NCBI RefSeq assembly: GCF_018595715.1
Contig: NZ_JAHEOJ010000017.1
Location: 1-64,000, forward strand
Origin: Glaciecola sp. XM2
GTDB lineage: Bacteria; Pseudomonadota; Gammaproteobacteria; Enterobacterales; Alteromonadaceae
DNA: 64,000 nucleotides
Direction of reading: 5' to 3'
Part shown: positions 27,715 to 37,220 of the stretch, piece by piece
Numbering within the stretch: the first letter of the stretch is position 1
Layout: each line of letters starts with the position of its first letter
Position numbers and translations under genes: made by a program
The notes under the pieces: generated by a model
What the model saw: the letters and a program-made list of their open reading frames with translations, nothing else
Databases searched by the model: none
What the model was told of the DNA's origin: nothing

Positions 27715-28205
27715 GACGGCCCAATATCATTATCGTTTAATGCGTATTGCTTGGGCATAATGTCAAACATATCGCCGTTTGCAAGGTCTCTTGCACCTTG
27801 CTCACTGATGGTATGGACCAGCAAGGTGTTATCATCTAGGGCTATGCTCGACGAACCGGGTGTTAGGGTGATTGCATGTGCGTACAAGACTTTCGCAACG
27901 TCATCTTTATAGGGCATTTTGATAGTGATAAATGTCGACTCGACAGGTCTAAAGCCTAAAATGCGTGCGCATACGTCAATGTTGGATTGTACTATTTTGA
28001 TGCCGAGTTTTATAAAAAAAGGAATAAAACTGAGGGTAATGAAGAAGCGATAACGTTCATGGTCAATATGCTGCATTCTGGATGTCATCCAAACGGCAAA
28101 TACCACAGAAAATGCACCAAACCCTAACATCAAGGGTTTAAACATGCCTGACAACAACACCCAAATTAAGGCCAAAACAATGGCGAGTCTAATTTTATAA
28201 TTCAC
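27711..28205 (-). CDS. mrpE: Na+/H+ antiporter subunit E
   Basis: 164 aa. Two or three N-terminal helices are followed by a cytosolic MrpE domain with the conserved LYAHAITLTPGSSSIALDD segment. It is the first gene of the ten-gene operon (E-F-G-A'-B-C-D-D2-x-D3), so the promoter should lie in the 28206-28470 gap. The operon would export Na+ (or K+) in exchange for protons. Confidence 0.93.
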   Translation of the reverse strand: MNYKIRLAIVLALIWVLLSGMFKPLMLGFGAFSVVFAVWMTSRMQHIDHERYRFFITLSFIPFFIKLGIKIVQSNIDVCARILGFRPVESTFITIKMPYKDDVAKVLYAHAITLTPGSSSIALDDNTLLVHTISEQGARDLANGDMFDIMPKQYALNDNDIGPS

Positions 28206-28471
28206 CCTGCCACCTTTATGTTAGTCATTGTTTTTAAAAGCATTAACTGCCCCATAAACACTGTGAATGAAAACGTGCTCTTTCATTAATGTATCAATTA
28301 GTTTTTGGCAATACAATCTGCCAAATAGCCCAAAACCCCTAGAAACGGGCGGTTTTGTTAAAATTACTACTAAAGGACTAGATTTTGATGGCTTTTGAGG
28401 GCTAATTTACGACAAATGTATCGGTTATTTATGTAACACATGTCACAACAGGAAGTTTGATGTGCATGATC
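28206..28471. other. Intergenic region upstream of mrpE; no gene recognised
   Basis: This gap separates the ibpA terminator from the antiporter operon. It must contain the operon promoter on the minus strand. I see one imperfect palindrome, CAAAACCCC..GGGCGGTTTTG at 28331-28357, of unknown meaning, and no coding sequence. Confidence 0.5.
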
Positions 28472-28497
28472 AAAAAAGGCGCTCGTTAGAGCGCCTT
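28472..28497 (-). terminator. Rho-independent terminator of the ibpA-like gene
   Basis: A 9-bp perfect stem (28476-28484 with 28489-28497; core GGCGCTC/GAGCGCC) closes a 4-base loop. On the minus strand it is followed by a U tract, the complement of A 28472-28477. It lies 33 bp beyond the hsp20 stop. Confidence 0.9.
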
Positions 28498-28530
28498 GAA
28501 ATCATAATGTTAGGGAAACATGATTTTTAG

Positions 28531-28977
28531 TTACTTGTTCTCAATGAGATTGCTTCCAATTTCAATTTTACGCGGCTTTTGCGCTTCAGGAATCACTCTT
28601 TCAAGGTCAATGTGCAACAGGCCATGCTCCAAATCTGCAGCGAGGACTTTGACATTATCACCGAGTTGGAATTTGCGCTCAAAATTTCGCGCTGAAATCC
28701 CTTTGTGAAGGAACTTTTTCTCACCCTCATCGTTGTCTACGCCTTCTTTGGCGCCAGTAACTTTAAGAGTATTCTCTTGCACTTCAATAGTGACGTCGTC
28801 TTTTGCAAAGCCGGCGATTGCCATTGTAATGCGATATTTGTCTTCGCCCGTCAACTCAATGTTGTATGGCGGATAACTGGTTTGTTTTTCTTGGCGAGCT
28901 GCCGCATCAATCATAGATGCAAGGTGATCAGAACCAATAAATGAACGGTAAAGTGGAGATAGATCGATAGTACGCAT
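28531..28977 (-). CDS. ibpA: Small heat-shock protein Hsp20, IbpA-like
   Basis: 148 aa from ATG 28977 (MRTIDLSPLYRSFIG, like E. coli IbpA/B). AAGGA lies seven bases upstream; the ATG at 28983 is only one base from the RBS. The alpha-crystallin domain (~35-130) includes YNIELTGEDKYRITMAIAGF and a GLLHIDLERVIPE end, with a C-terminal IxI-type motif KIEIG. It holds unfolded proteins for DnaK/ClpB. Expression appears doubly heat-controlled: a sigma-32-like promoter (29076-29103) and a ROSE-like thermometer (28981-29070). Confidence 0.95.
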   Translation of the reverse strand: MRTIDLSPLYRSFIGSDHLASMIDAAARQEKQTSYPPYNIELTGEDKYRITMAIAGFAKDDVTIEVQENTLKVTGAKEGVDNDEGEKKFLHKGISARNFERKFQLGDNVKVLAADLEHGLLHIDLERVIPEAQKPRKIEIGSNLIENK

Positions 28978-28980
28978 TTT

Positions 28981-29070
28981 CATATCCTTCCTATTAAGCA
29001 ATATGTATAAAAGTTAGTTTTGTCCCGACTATTCGGCGACAATCTTTGTCGACCCTTTCGGCGCCGACAA
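28981..29070 (-). promoter_or_regulatory. ROSE-like RNA thermometer in the ibpA 5' UTR
   Basis: Three consecutive hairpins on the minus strand: 29070-29046 (TTGTCG/CGACAA), 29042-29020 (TTGTC..CCGA/TCGG..GACAA) and 29005-28981. In the last, CATATTGCTT pairs with AAGGATATG, leaving one G unpaired in UUGCU opposite the AGGA of the Shine-Dalgarno sequence. This is the hallmark of ROSE elements, which melt at heat shock. It sequesters the RBS. Confidence 0.75.
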
Positions 29071-29075
29071 CATAT

Positions 29076-29103
29076 ATGTAGGACTACTTAATAGAAATTC
29101 AAG
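29076..29103 (-). promoter_or_regulatory. Sigma-32-like promoter of ibpA
   Basis: On the minus strand, CTTGAA (29103-29098) matches the -35 of RpoH promoters. After 15 bases, CCTACAT (29082-29076) resembles the CCCCAT -10. The predicted start (~29069) coincides with the first thermometer hairpin. Confidence 0.6.
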
Positions 29104-29116
29104 AAAAAAAGTTAAA

Positions 29117-29737
29117 TTATTTTGTATGTCTTTGTTTTAAAACATCAATTACATCAGACATTGATAGGTTGCTTGCTTGTAGTAACACAATCAAATGATA
29201 CAACAAGTCGGCAGATTCGTTTTTAAGCTCATCTAAATCTTGCACGGTAGCCGCAAGCGCGGTTTCTACGCCTTCTTCACCCACTTTTTGCGCAATTCGT
29301 TTAATACCTTTTTGATACAAAAACGCAGTGTAGCTAGAGTCGGGATCTGCACCTTTGCGCGACTCAAGTACGCGCTCTAGCTCAGCTAAGAACGAATAGT
29401 TGCTTTGTTCGGCATCGTTCCAGCACGAGGTTGTTCCTTTGTGGCAAGTAGGACCGTTAGCGTTAGCTAAAACTAAAATGCTATCAAGGTCACAATCAGC
29501 GCTAATATCAACGAGATCAAGCGTATTGCCTGAGCTTTCGCCTTTAGTCCATAAGCGTGCTTTAGAGCGACTGAAAAAAGTAACTTGTTTAGCTTTAAGC
29601 GTATGCTCAAGCGCCTCTTGATTCATAAAGCCTTGCATAAGTAATTGTCCAGACCTTGCGTCTTGAACAATACAAGGGAGTAAACCATCGCCTTTTTCCC
29701 AGGCTAAGGTCGAGGTATTTTCTTGAGTTATCTTCAT
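29117..29737 (-). CDS. hisIE: Bifunctional phosphoribosyl-AMP cyclohydrolase / phosphoribosyl-ATP pyrophosphatase
   Basis: 206 aa. Catalyses steps 2 and 3 of histidine synthesis. HisI domain (~1-115) has DCDLDSILV and the metal-binding [12 protein letters not shown]; HisE domain (~120-206) has [16 protein letters not shown] and [11 protein letters not shown]. It is the only his gene separated from the others: a plus-strand diguanylate cyclase gene lies between it and hisF, so it cannot be on the hisG-hisF transcript and needs its own promoter in 29738-30118. No terminator is visible before the ibpA promoter 20 bp downstream. Confidence 0.95.
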   Translation of the reverse strand: MKITQENTSTLAWEKGDGLLPCIVQDARSGQLLMQGFMNQEALEHTLKAKQVTFFSRSKARLWTKGESSGNTLDLVDISADCDLDSILVLANANGPTCHKGTTSCWNDAEQSNYSFLAELERVLESRKGADPDSSYTAFLYQKGIKRIAQKVGEEGVETALAATVQDLDELKNESADLLYHLIVLLQASNLSMSDVIDVLKQRHTK

Positions 29738-30118
29738 TTGAGTCTTATTCGCTGGTGGGTATCAATATCCGCGTGAAATATGCTGCGCATGCTATCAGAA
29801 ATAGATAACAATGTCTTTTTGCTTGTATTGAAATAGTGTTCAGACCTATAAAAGCTGCGATGTAACGCATTATTTGTCACACAACTTAGCATTTATCATT
29901 TATCAAAAATAACCGATATAAAAATTGCTTGTATAAAATTTAAGCGTTTGAGAGACTTCAAGTGCGTGATCACCTTATTACTGATAATCAGAAGTAGTCG
30001 CCCTTTATTTACAAGCCTGCACACACGAAATCGCCCGAGGTAGTCGGATGTAGCCTTCAGTTAATACTATATTTTGTTGTGAGCTGCTACGTTTAGTGAA
30101 TTTTGTAAAGGAACATAT
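29738..30118. other. Divergent intergenic region between hisIE and the SBP-GGDEF gene
   Basis: This 381-bp AT-rich region must hold the hisIE promoter (minus) and the promoter of the sensory cyclase (plus). I see no second His-codon leader, terminator or convincing operator, so hisIE does not appear to have its own attenuator. Confidence 0.5.
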
Positions 30119-31546
30119 GTGTTTAATGCCACTTTGACACAACTAGTACAAGCCAGTCGCGCATTGTGTTATCTATGTTGCCTGCTGTCGGTTCACGCTC
30201 AGGCGCAAAACACCAACGTGAATCTCAATTTTTGCGTTGACCCAGATTGGATGCCGTTCGAAGGGGTTATTGAGGGTAATCACACGGGCATTGCGAGTGA
30301 CTACTTGGCTCTATTTCAATCACTTACTCCCTATCAATACAATATGATACCCACTGCGTCATGGTCTCAGACAATTGAAAAGTTAAAATCGGGCGAGTGT
30401 GATCTTAGTCTCATGTTAAACAGCTCTGTAGAGCGTGAAACCTACTTGAGCTTTACTATTCCTTATTTTTTCGGGCCAAATGTGATTGTTAGTAAAAGTG
30501 ACCTGCCATTTATGCAAGATATTACCTCGGTAGGCGATATGACTATCGGTGTGGTGTCTGGGTATCGCTTAGTAGAGGAGATTCCTGTTTATTATCCAGG
30601 TGTAAACATCACCACGGTAGCATCAGAACGAGAGGGTTTGGAGGCTGTTGAAAATGGCGACATCGATGTTTATATTGGTTCGCTTTATTCCATTAATCTT
30701 CGACTTGAAGAGCTTGGCCTCACATCGTTAAAAATTAATGGTTGGGTATCCATTCAAGATAAGCTGCGTATCGGCATTGTCAAAAAACACGAAGCAATTG
30801 TTCCGGTTTTGAATCAAGCCATTGATGATATCTCAAGCAGTCAACACAACGATATATTGAACAAATGGAGCAATGTTCAGATTGTTAAAGAGCGCGATTT
30901 TACGCTCTTTTATTATCTTTCTGCGCTCACAAGTTTTTTACTCTTGGTGTTTTTATGGCGACATATGGTTTCAGTAAGAGTCGTCAGTGCGTTAAGTGGC
31001 AAAAATGCTGAGTTAGAGAAAATGAAAGAAGAGCTGTTAATAGCCAATGAACGTTTGGAGCACTTATCTTTTCATGATCATTTAACACAGCTATACAATC
31101 GTCACTATTTTATGTCGACGCTAAAGGACCATTTTAACCAACTCTCACGGCAAGACAGTGTGTCGGCTATGTTGATGATTGATATCGATTACTTCAAACA
31201 AATTAATGATAAGTATGGCCATGTCGCAGGTGACAAAGTACTTGTGGAGTTTTCAAACATACTAACGGGGATCTTAAGATCCGGAGATGTCGCTGCACGG
31301 TGGGGCGGCGAGGAATTTATGATTTTGCTACCCAAGGCCACCAAAGAACAGTCTATGTTTTTAGCTGCTAGGTTAATGAAAGCCGTGCGCAAGCATGAGT
31401 TTGAATCGCAATTATCTTTGACCATCAGTGTTGGTGTCGTGCAATATCGCAAGGGTGAAAGCATTGCATCTTGGATTGAGCGCGCTGACCAAGCCCTTTA
31501 CCAAGCAAAACATGACGGGCGTAATTGCGTTAAAGCCATCGACTAA
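30119..31546 (+). CDS. Membrane diguanylate cyclase with periplasmic solute-binding sensor domain (SBP_bac_3-GGDEF)
   Basis: 475 aa from GTG 30119, with AAGGA seven bases upstream. A signal sequence (~1-30) leads into a family-3 solute-binding domain (~35-255; NFCVDPDWMPFEG..., GECDLSLMLN, GDIDVYIGS), as in amino-acid sensors. A membrane helix (~262-280), a short coiled coil and a GGDEF domain (~315-475) follow. The signature is GGEEF, with an upstream RSGD I-site, so it should make c-di-GMP under feedback. The likely ligand is a small amino acid or similar; given its place between hisF and hisIE, histidine is worth testing, but this is speculation. Confidence 0.93.
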   Translation: MFNATLTQLVQASRALCYLCCLLSVHAQAQNTNVNLNFCVDPDWMPFEGVIEGNHTGIASDYLALFQSLTPYQYNMIPTASWSQTIEKLKSGECDLSLMLNSSVERETYLSFTIPYFFGPNVIVSKSDLPFMQDITSVGDMTIGVVSGYRLVEEIPVYYPGVNITTVASEREGLEAVENGDIDVYIGSLYSINLRLEELGLTSLKINGWVSIQDKLRIGIVKKHEAIVPVLNQAIDDISSSQHNDILNKWSNVQIVKERDFTLFYYLSALTSFLLLVFLWRHMVSVRVVSALSGKNAELEKMKEELLIANERLEHLSFHDHLTQLYNRHYFMSTLKDHFNQLSRQDSVSAMLMIDIDYFKQINDKYGHVAGDKVLVEFSNILTGILRSGDVAARWGGEEFMILLPKATKEQSMFLAARLMKAVRKHEFESQLSLTISVGVVQYRKGESIASWIERADQALYQAKHDGRNCVKAID

Positions 31547-31598
31547 CGCCCGTGTTGCTAGCAAAGCTCGCCCAACGCTTACTCAGGTGTGAATTGAC

Positions 31599-32372
31599 TT
31601 AACCTCGCATCGCTATGTTTTGCTGACGCAAGAAGGTCTTCAACTCTTGTATATCGATGACCGATTTATGAAATACAGACGCCGCTAATGCACCGTCTAC
31701 ATCAGCCTGCTTGAACACATCAGCGAAATGCTGCATTTCCCCTGCGCCGCCTGATGCAATTAATGGCACATGACACACTTCGCGTATGGCCGCTAATTGC
31801 TCAATATCGTAGCCTTGGCGCACGCCGTCTTGGTTCATGCAATTCAGTACAATTTCACCTGCGCCTCTGCTTTGCACTTCTTTTACCCAGTCTCTTGTGT
31901 GCCACTGTGTTTTTTGGGTGCGTGATTCGTCACCGGTAAATTGATAAACGTCGTAAGTGTTCGTTTCATCATTAAAAAAGCTATCGATGCCTATTACTAC
32001 GCATTGCTGACCAAAGGTGTTGTAAAGCGCAGTAATGAGTTCTGGGTTGGCTAGGGCAGGTGAATTCACCGATATTTTATCTGCTCCCATCTCTAGAATG
32101 AGGCCTGCATCTTCGACCGTTTTAATGCCGCCTGCGACACAAAACGGAATATCAATAACTTGCGCAATCTTACTCACCCAGCTTTTATCTACAACACGCT
32201 GGTCGCTAGATGCAGTGATGTCATAAAAAACCAATTCATCTGCGCCCGCTTGGGCATATTTTTGCGCCAGGGGTACAATTTCGCCAATAATTTCGTGGTT
32301 ACGAAACTTAACGCCTTTTACGACCAGTCCATCTCGAACATCCAAACAAGGAATTATGCGTCTTGCCAACAT
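31599..32372 (-). CDS. hisF: Imidazole glycerol phosphate synthase subunit HisF
   Basis: 257 aa, TIM barrel cyclase subunit. It starts [15 protein letters not shown] with the catalytic Asp in CLDV, and carries the second catalytic Asp in VIGIDSF and phosphate-binding [10 protein letters not shown]. It uses ammonia from HisH to form IGP and AICAR. It overlaps hisA by 19 bp. It is the last gene of the main operon, convergent with the cyclase gene 52 bp away. Confidence 0.97.
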   Translation of the reverse strand: MLARRIIPCLDVRDGLVVKGVKFRNHEIIGEIVPLAQKYAQAGADELVFYDITASSDQRVVDKSWVSKIAQVIDIPFCVAGGIKTVEDAGLILEMGADKISVNSPALANPELITALYNTFGQQCVVIGIDSFFNDETNTYDVYQFTGDESRTQKTQWHTRDWVKEVQSRGAGEIVLNCMNQDGVRQGYDIEQLAAIREVCHVPLIASGGAGEMQHFADVFKQADVDGALAASVFHKSVIDIQELKTFLRQQNIAMRG

Positions 32373-33091
32373 GCGATTGCCTCCTGCAAGGTAAACTTAC
32401 CTTCTAATAACGCTCTGCCTAAAATCACGCCTTGTACTTTTGTTGGGATCAAGTTTTGAATATCTTGTAGTGAACCGATACCGCCAGAAGCCTGCCACTG
32501 AATCTGTGGGAATTGTACCACTAGCTGCGCATATAATGATTCGTTTGCGCCACGTAAGGTGCCATCTCGACTAATGTCGGTGCACAATACGTGCTTAAGG
32601 CCAACGCGCCCGTAAAATGCAATGAGTTCTTCAATGCTTACTCCAGAGTCTTGCTGCCAGCCATGGGTGGCCACAAACTTATTGCCTTGCTCGTCTATAT
32701 TGATGTCGAGAGCCAGTACGATATGCTGTGCGCCATAGGTTTCAAACCACTGTGCGACGGTTTCACGATCCGACACCGCCTTCGATCCAATCACGACACG
32801 CTCAATACCCGCGCTTAATAAGTCTTGCACGTCTTGCTCACTGCGAATGCCACCACCGCTTTGAAAGCGCATCAAACCTGTGGCTACCATGCTTTTGATT
32901 AAGGTCAGCTGTCGTTTGCTGGTATCTTTTGCCCCGGTTAAATCAACAATATGCAAAACTTCAGCGCCTGCGCTGGCATATTGTTTGACCACATCTATTG
33001 GGTCAAGCTTGTACTCAGTGGTTTGGTTGTAGTCACCCTGATAAAGCCTGACGACTTTGCCATCAATAAGGTCAATTGCGGGAATAATCAT
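32354..33091 (-). CDS. hisA: ProFAR isomerase HisA
   Basis: 245 aa, TIM barrel. [21 protein letters not shown] is the conserved start with catalytic Asp; the later [12 protein letters not shown] carries the second catalytic Asp, and [11 protein letters not shown] the phosphate site. It lies 15 bp after hisH. Confidence 0.97.
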   Translation of the reverse strand: MIIPAIDLIDGKVVRLYQGDYNQTTEYKLDPIDVVKQYASAGAEVLHIVDLTGAKDTSKRQLTLIKSMVATGLMRFQSGGGIRSEQDVQDLLSAGIERVVIGSKAVSDRETVAQWFETYGAQHIVLALDINIDEQGNKFVATHGWQQDSGVSIEELIAFYGRVGLKHVLCTDISRDGTLRGANESLYAQLVVQFPQIQWQASGGIGSLQDIQNLIPTKVQGVILGRALLEGKFTLQEAIACWQDA

Positions 33092-33106
33092 GAAAGCTCT
33101 CTTGCC

Positions 33107-33727
33107 TTAAATATTTAAAAAGTTAGTCAGTAGTTGCGCACCAGCATCTGAACTGCGCTCGGGGTGAAATTGTACGCCAAAGAAGTTGTCTTTATGTATG
33201 GCCGCCGAGAAGGTTGAGCCATAATCGCATTGCGCTAGCGTATATTGATAGTTATCTACCGCAAAGCTATGCACAAAATAAAAGTGTGCGCCGTCTTCAA
33301 TTCCGGCAAACAGCGGGTTTGCTTTAACGCTGCTAACTTGGTTCCAGCCCATGTGCGGCAAACGTAAGTCACCTACTCGCATGCGCTTTACTTCCCCGGG
33401 GATAAGATTTAGACAGGGAGTAGATTTGGCATTGCCCAAATCGTTTTCTTCAGAAGAGGTAACCATTAATTGCATGCCTAAGCACACACCTAAAACCGGT
33501 TGCTCTAGGTTTTTAATACACTCAAGCAGTTGCTTTGCCTTAATGCTTTTCATGGCAGCTGGTGCACTGCCTACGCCTGGCAATATCACTCTGCTAGCTT
33601 TTGCAATGGTGTTTACATCATCGGTCACCGTAACATTGGCCCCAAGACGCTCAAAAGCAAAGCGTACCGATGAAATATTGGCACAACCGGTGTTAATAAT
33701 GGTGATATGTTTTGCACTGACAGACAT
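33107..33727 (-). CDS. hisH: Imidazole glycerol phosphate synthase subunit HisH (glutaminase)
   Basis: 206 aa, class I glutamine amidotransferase. The nucleophile Cys lies in GVCLGMQLM and the His/Glu pair in VQFHPERSS. It supplies ammonia to HisF. It lies 2 bp after hisB. Confidence 0.97.
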   Translation of the reverse strand: MSVSAKHITIINTGCANISSVRFAFERLGANVTVTDDVNTIAKASRVILPGVGSAPAAMKSIKAKQLLECIKNLEQPVLGVCLGMQLMVTSSEENDLGNAKSTPCLNLIPGEVKRMRVGDLRLPHMGWNQVSSVKANPLFAGIEDGAHFYFVHSFAVDNYQYTLAQCDYGSTFSAAIHKDNFFGVQFHPERSSDAGAQLLTNFLNI

Positions 33728-33729
33728 AA

Positions 33730-34800
33730 CTACAGCGTTCCTTTCGAACTTGGCATCGCATCACCCTGCTTGCTTATGGCTTGACGTAGGGCACGTCCAA
33801 ACACCTTAAACAAACTTTCTACCTGATGGTGTGCGTTACCCTCAGTGGTCGATAAATGCAGAGACAGTCCCATAGATTGCGCAATGGAATAGAAAAAGTG
33901 AGGCACCATTTCAGTGGCCATCTCGCCTACTGCATCGCGACTAAACTCACCCTCAAATTTTAGATGAGGGCGGTTCGAAATGTCCATCAGGCATTCGGCT
34001 CTGCACTCATCCATAGGCAGTGCGAAACCAAAACGTGCAATGCCGCGCTTGTCACCCAATGCTTTTTTCAATGCTTCGCCAAGGGCAAGGGCGGTGTCTT
34101 CAACGCTGTGGTGATCATCGATATGCAAATCGCCATTCACTTGCAGATTGAGGTAAAAGCCGCCGTGCGTGGCAATCTGGTCGAGCATGTGGTCAAAAAA
34201 GCCAATGCCGGTGCTGATATCCGACTTCTCTTTACTGTCGAGATTCACCTCAACCAAAATATCGGTTTCAGACGTTTTGCGTTCAACGCGAGCCACTCGT
34301 GGGCGCGTAGTCAACTGCGTAACAATGGTGTCCCAGTTGTTGCTCGTAGGATTGTATAAAATGCCGGTAATGCCCATATTCTCGGCTAATTGTACGTCGG
34401 TTTGTCTATCACCGATAACAAATGAGCGAGCAAAATCAACTTTGCCTTGTTGCAAGTAGTCTTTGACCAAGCCTAAGTTAGGCTTGCGGCAGCTGCAGTT
34501 TTCATGGTCAAAATGAGGACAAATCAATACATCATCAAAATGTATGCCTTGACTGGTAAAGACCGACATCATCGCATTGTGCGGAGCGTCAAAGTCAGCC
34601 TGAGGAAAGCTATCGGTGCCCAAGCCATCTTGGTTAGATACCATGACTAAGCGAAACCCAGCGTGCTGAAGACTGAGCAGCGCGGGGATGACATTTGGCT
34701 CAAAGACCAGCTTCTCTAAGCTGTCTAATTGTTTATCTACTGGCGGCTCTTCTACGAGGGTACCATCACGGTCGATAAATAAAATGGCTTGCTGACTCAT
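33730..34800 (-). CDS. hisB: Bifunctional histidinol-phosphatase / imidazoleglycerol-phosphate dehydratase
   Basis: 356 aa. The N-terminal HAD phosphatase (~1-165) has the DxD nucleophile in [11 protein letters not shown] and a zinc loop [11 protein letters not shown]. The C-terminal IGPD domain (~166-356) has the metal-binding motifs [25 protein letters not shown] and [13 protein letters not shown]. The fused form is typical of gammaproteobacteria. It overlaps hisC by 4 bp. Confidence 0.97.
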   Translation of the reverse strand: MSQQAILFIDRDGTLVEEPPVDKQLDSLEKLVFEPNVIPALLSLQHAGFRLVMVSNQDGLGTDSFPQADFDAPHNAMMSVFTSQGIHFDDVLICPHFDHENCSCRKPNLGLVKDYLQQGKVDFARSFVIGDRQTDVQLAENMGITGILYNPTSNNWDTIVTQLTTRPRVARVERKTSETDILVEVNLDSKEKSDISTGIGFFDHMLDQIATHGGFYLNLQVNGDLHIDDHHSVEDTALALGEALKKALGDKRGIARFGFALPMDECRAECLMDISNRPHLKFEGEFSRDAVGEMATEMVPHFFYSIAQSMGLSLHLSTTEGNAHHQVESLFKVFGRALRQAISKQGDAMPSSKGTL

Positions 34801-35906
34801 GATGCATTCCTTACTGCTGCTTGGTCGAAAAAGCGTTGAATTAGGCTAAGAAGCTTCGTGTTTTCAGCGTCGCTTCCTACGGTAATACGCAAACAATTTT
34901 GTAAATTTAGCTGTTTACTTTGGTCGCGAATGATTACGCCATTTTCGACCAAAAAGCGCATAAGTTGTGGGTTTTCGTCACTTTTGAATAAGACAAAATT
35001 GGCTTTGGCGTCACCCACTAATGTGATGTTAGGGATGTTGGCAAGCTCACTTTTTATGCGTTCGATGCCTGTTTGCAAAGAGGCAACTCGCTCTCGCATC
35101 ACAATAACTCCATTTTCGCTTAGCGCTACACTAGCAACTTGAGCAACCGGCGCCGGAACTGGGTAGGGCGCAATCACCTTCAAGAGGGTGGTACAAATCT
35201 CCGCGCTACTTAAGGCAAACCCGCAGCGTATTCCCGCTAATGCAAAAGCTTTTGATAGGGTGCGTAAAATAAGCAAATTATCGTATTGCTGAAGCAATTG
35301 CGTTTGTTCGGCGTCGCTATCAAATTCTACATAGGCTTCATCTAGCACCACCAGCGCTTTATCTTTGTACATGTTTAGTACAGCGATGATATCAGCTTGG
35401 GCAAGGCGAGTACCGGTAGGGTTATTTGGCGAACATAAAAACACAACATTGACCTTGCCGACATATGTTTCTATGGTTGCCAGATCTAAGGAGAAATCTT
35501 GATTTAATGGCGCTCTCTCTACACCCACGTTAAAGGTCTGTGCACTAATAGCGTACATGCCATAGGTAGGAGGGCAAACAAGCACGCTGCTTTTTCCAGG
35601 CTCACAGAAGGCGCGAATGACTAACTCAATACCTTCATCAGCACCGCGAGTTGCGACAATTTGCTGTTTGCTTAAGCCGCTATATTTCGCATAAGCACCA
35701 ATCACTTCAAGTGGCTGGCAATCAGGGTAGCGATTAAACAAGGTGCTATCGATTTGATAATCTTGCGCGCTTGGGGCTTCATTGGCGTTCAGCCATACCT
35801 GTCCAGCACTTTGATTTTGTTCAGATGAAAACAAGCGGCGCGCAGACTCATATGGCGTTAATGCTAAAACATGATCATTGGTAATGTTCTCGAGCCACTT
35901 ACTCAT
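34797..35906 (-). CDS. hisC: Histidinol-phosphate aminotransferase
   Basis: 369 aa, fold-type I PLP enzyme. VWLNANEAP at the start, the PLP Lys in [16 protein letters not shown], and CSPNNPTG are conserved. It overlaps hisD by 8 bp. Confidence 0.96.
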   Translation of the reverse strand: MSKWLENITNDHVLALTPYESARRLFSSEQNQSAGQVWLNANEAPSAQDYQIDSTLFNRYPDCQPLEVIGAYAKYSGLSKQQIVATRGADEGIELVIRAFCEPGKSSVLVCPPTYGMYAISAQTFNVGVERAPLNQDFSLDLATIETYVGKVNVVFLCSPNNPTGTRLAQADIIAVLNMYKDKALVVLDEAYVEFDSDAEQTQLLQQYDNLLILRTLSKAFALAGIRCGFALSSAEICTTLLKVIAPYPVPAPVAQVASVALSENGVIVMRERVASLQTGIERIKSELANIPNITLVGDAKANFVLFKSDENPQLMRFLVENGVIIRDQSKQLNLQNCLRITVGSDAENTKLLSLIQRFFDQAAVRNAS

Positions 35907-37218
35907 CGGTAGACTCCAACTCTGCGAGTCTCAATGCCACGGCTTGCCTGTGGGCATCGAGTCCTTCAGCCTCAGCTAAATCCATAATTGCAGGACCAAT
36001 GTTTTGAATGCCTTGTGCGCTTAGCTCCTGCACGGTGTATCGACGCATAAAGTCAAGAAGGCCTAAACTGGAATAATTCTTCGCGTAGCCATAGGTGGGC
36101 AGTACGTGATTAGTGCCACTGGCATAGTCGCCTGCTGATTCGGGTGAATATTTACCTAAAAAGATGCTGCCTGCATTGGCAAGCTCAGGCAGTAAGGCCC
36201 TTGCGTTTTGTGTTTGTACAATCAAGTGCTCTGCGGCATAGGCGTTAGTCACGCGAATCGCTTCGGCCATATCAGTGGTTAATATAAAACGACTGTTTTC
36301 AATCGCTTGCTGAGCAATGTCTTTGCGTGAAAGCTGCGCTAATTGATGTAGAATTTGTTGTTGAGTGGCTTTGATTAAGGCTTCACTATCACTCACCAAT
36401 ACCGCTTGAGAGTCAGGACCATGCTCAGCTTGTGAAAGAAGATCTGATGCGACAAACGATGGATTTGCATCGGCATCTGCCAAAACGAGTACCTCTGAAG
36501 GACCTGCTGGCATGTCGATTGCCGCACCGTCTACGCGCTGACTGACCTGCTGTTTCGCTTCGGTCACAAAACTGTTACCGGGGCCGTAAATTTTATCAAC
36601 TTTAGGAATGCTTTGCGTACCAAAAGCCATCGCCGCTATCGCTTGCGCGCCGCCGCATAAATACACATGTTCAATGCCGCACTTACTGGCAGCATATAAA
36701 ATTTCGGGAGCAACAGTACCGCTTGCTGATGGCGGTGTGCATAAAATAGGTAACTCACACTTGGCCACTTGAGCACACACACCGAGCATTAAAACGGTTG
36801 ATGGTAAAGGAGCGCTGCCACCAGGGATATACAAGCCTACTCGAGAGATCGGTGCATGCTTTTGTTCACAAACCACGCCAGGCTGCGTCTCAATGCGAAT
36901 GTCGCTGGGCATTTGTGCTTCATGAAAGCGACGAATGTTGCTATAAGCAAGGTCAATGGCGGCTTTTACTTTATCGCTAATATTGCGTTGTGCTTGCGCA
37001 ATTTGCTCAACCGGTAATCGCAGTGAGCTTAAGTCAGCGCCATCAAATTCCTTGGTATACGCTAAAACCGCATCGTCTTTGTCGCTCAGCACCTTATGGA
37101 TAATGGTACTGACGGTTTCTTTAAGCAGTTTATTATCTTTTAAAGCCGGGCGGGAGAGCGCAGTGCTTTGTTCTTCTGCGCTTATATCAGCCCATTTAAT
37201 CATCGACCCTATACTCAT
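35899..37218 (-). CDS. hisD: Histidinol dehydrogenase
   Basis: 439 aa. Oxidises histidinol to histidine with two NAD+. The family signature region IDMPAGPSEVLVLADADAN, the zinc-binding AEHGPDSQ and GTNHVLPTYGYAKNYSSLG are present. It lies 2 bp after hisG. Confidence 0.97.
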   Translation of the reverse strand: MSIGSMIKWADISAEEQSTALSRPALKDNKLLKETVSTIIHKVLSDKDDAVLAYTKEFDGADLSSLRLPVEQIAQAQRNISDKVKAAIDLAYSNIRRFHEAQMPSDIRIETQPGVVCEQKHAPISRVGLYIPGGSAPLPSTVLMLGVCAQVAKCELPILCTPPSASGTVAPEILYAASKCGIEHVYLCGGAQAIAAMAFGTQSIPKVDKIYGPGNSFVTEAKQQVSQRVDGAAIDMPAGPSEVLVLADADANPSFVASDLLSQAEHGPDSQAVLVSDSEALIKATQQQILHQLAQLSRKDIAQQAIENSRFILTTDMAEAIRVTNAYAAEHLIVQTQNARALLPELANAGSIFLGKYSPESAGDYASGTNHVLPTYGYAKNYSSLGLLDFMRRYTVQELSAQGIQNIGPAIMDLAEAEGLDAHRQAVALRLAELESTDE

Positions 37219-37220
37219 AT

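Noticed and set aside
28331-28357. Palindrome CAAAACCCC..GGGCGGTTTTG upstream of mrpE as a terminator
   Set aside because: There is no T tract on either side and no gene to terminate; it may be chance or an operator.
31510-31560. Inverted repeat GGGCGT..ACGCCC at the end of the SBP-GGDEF gene as a terminator
   Set aside because: Much of it lies inside the coding sequence, and it is not followed by a T tract.
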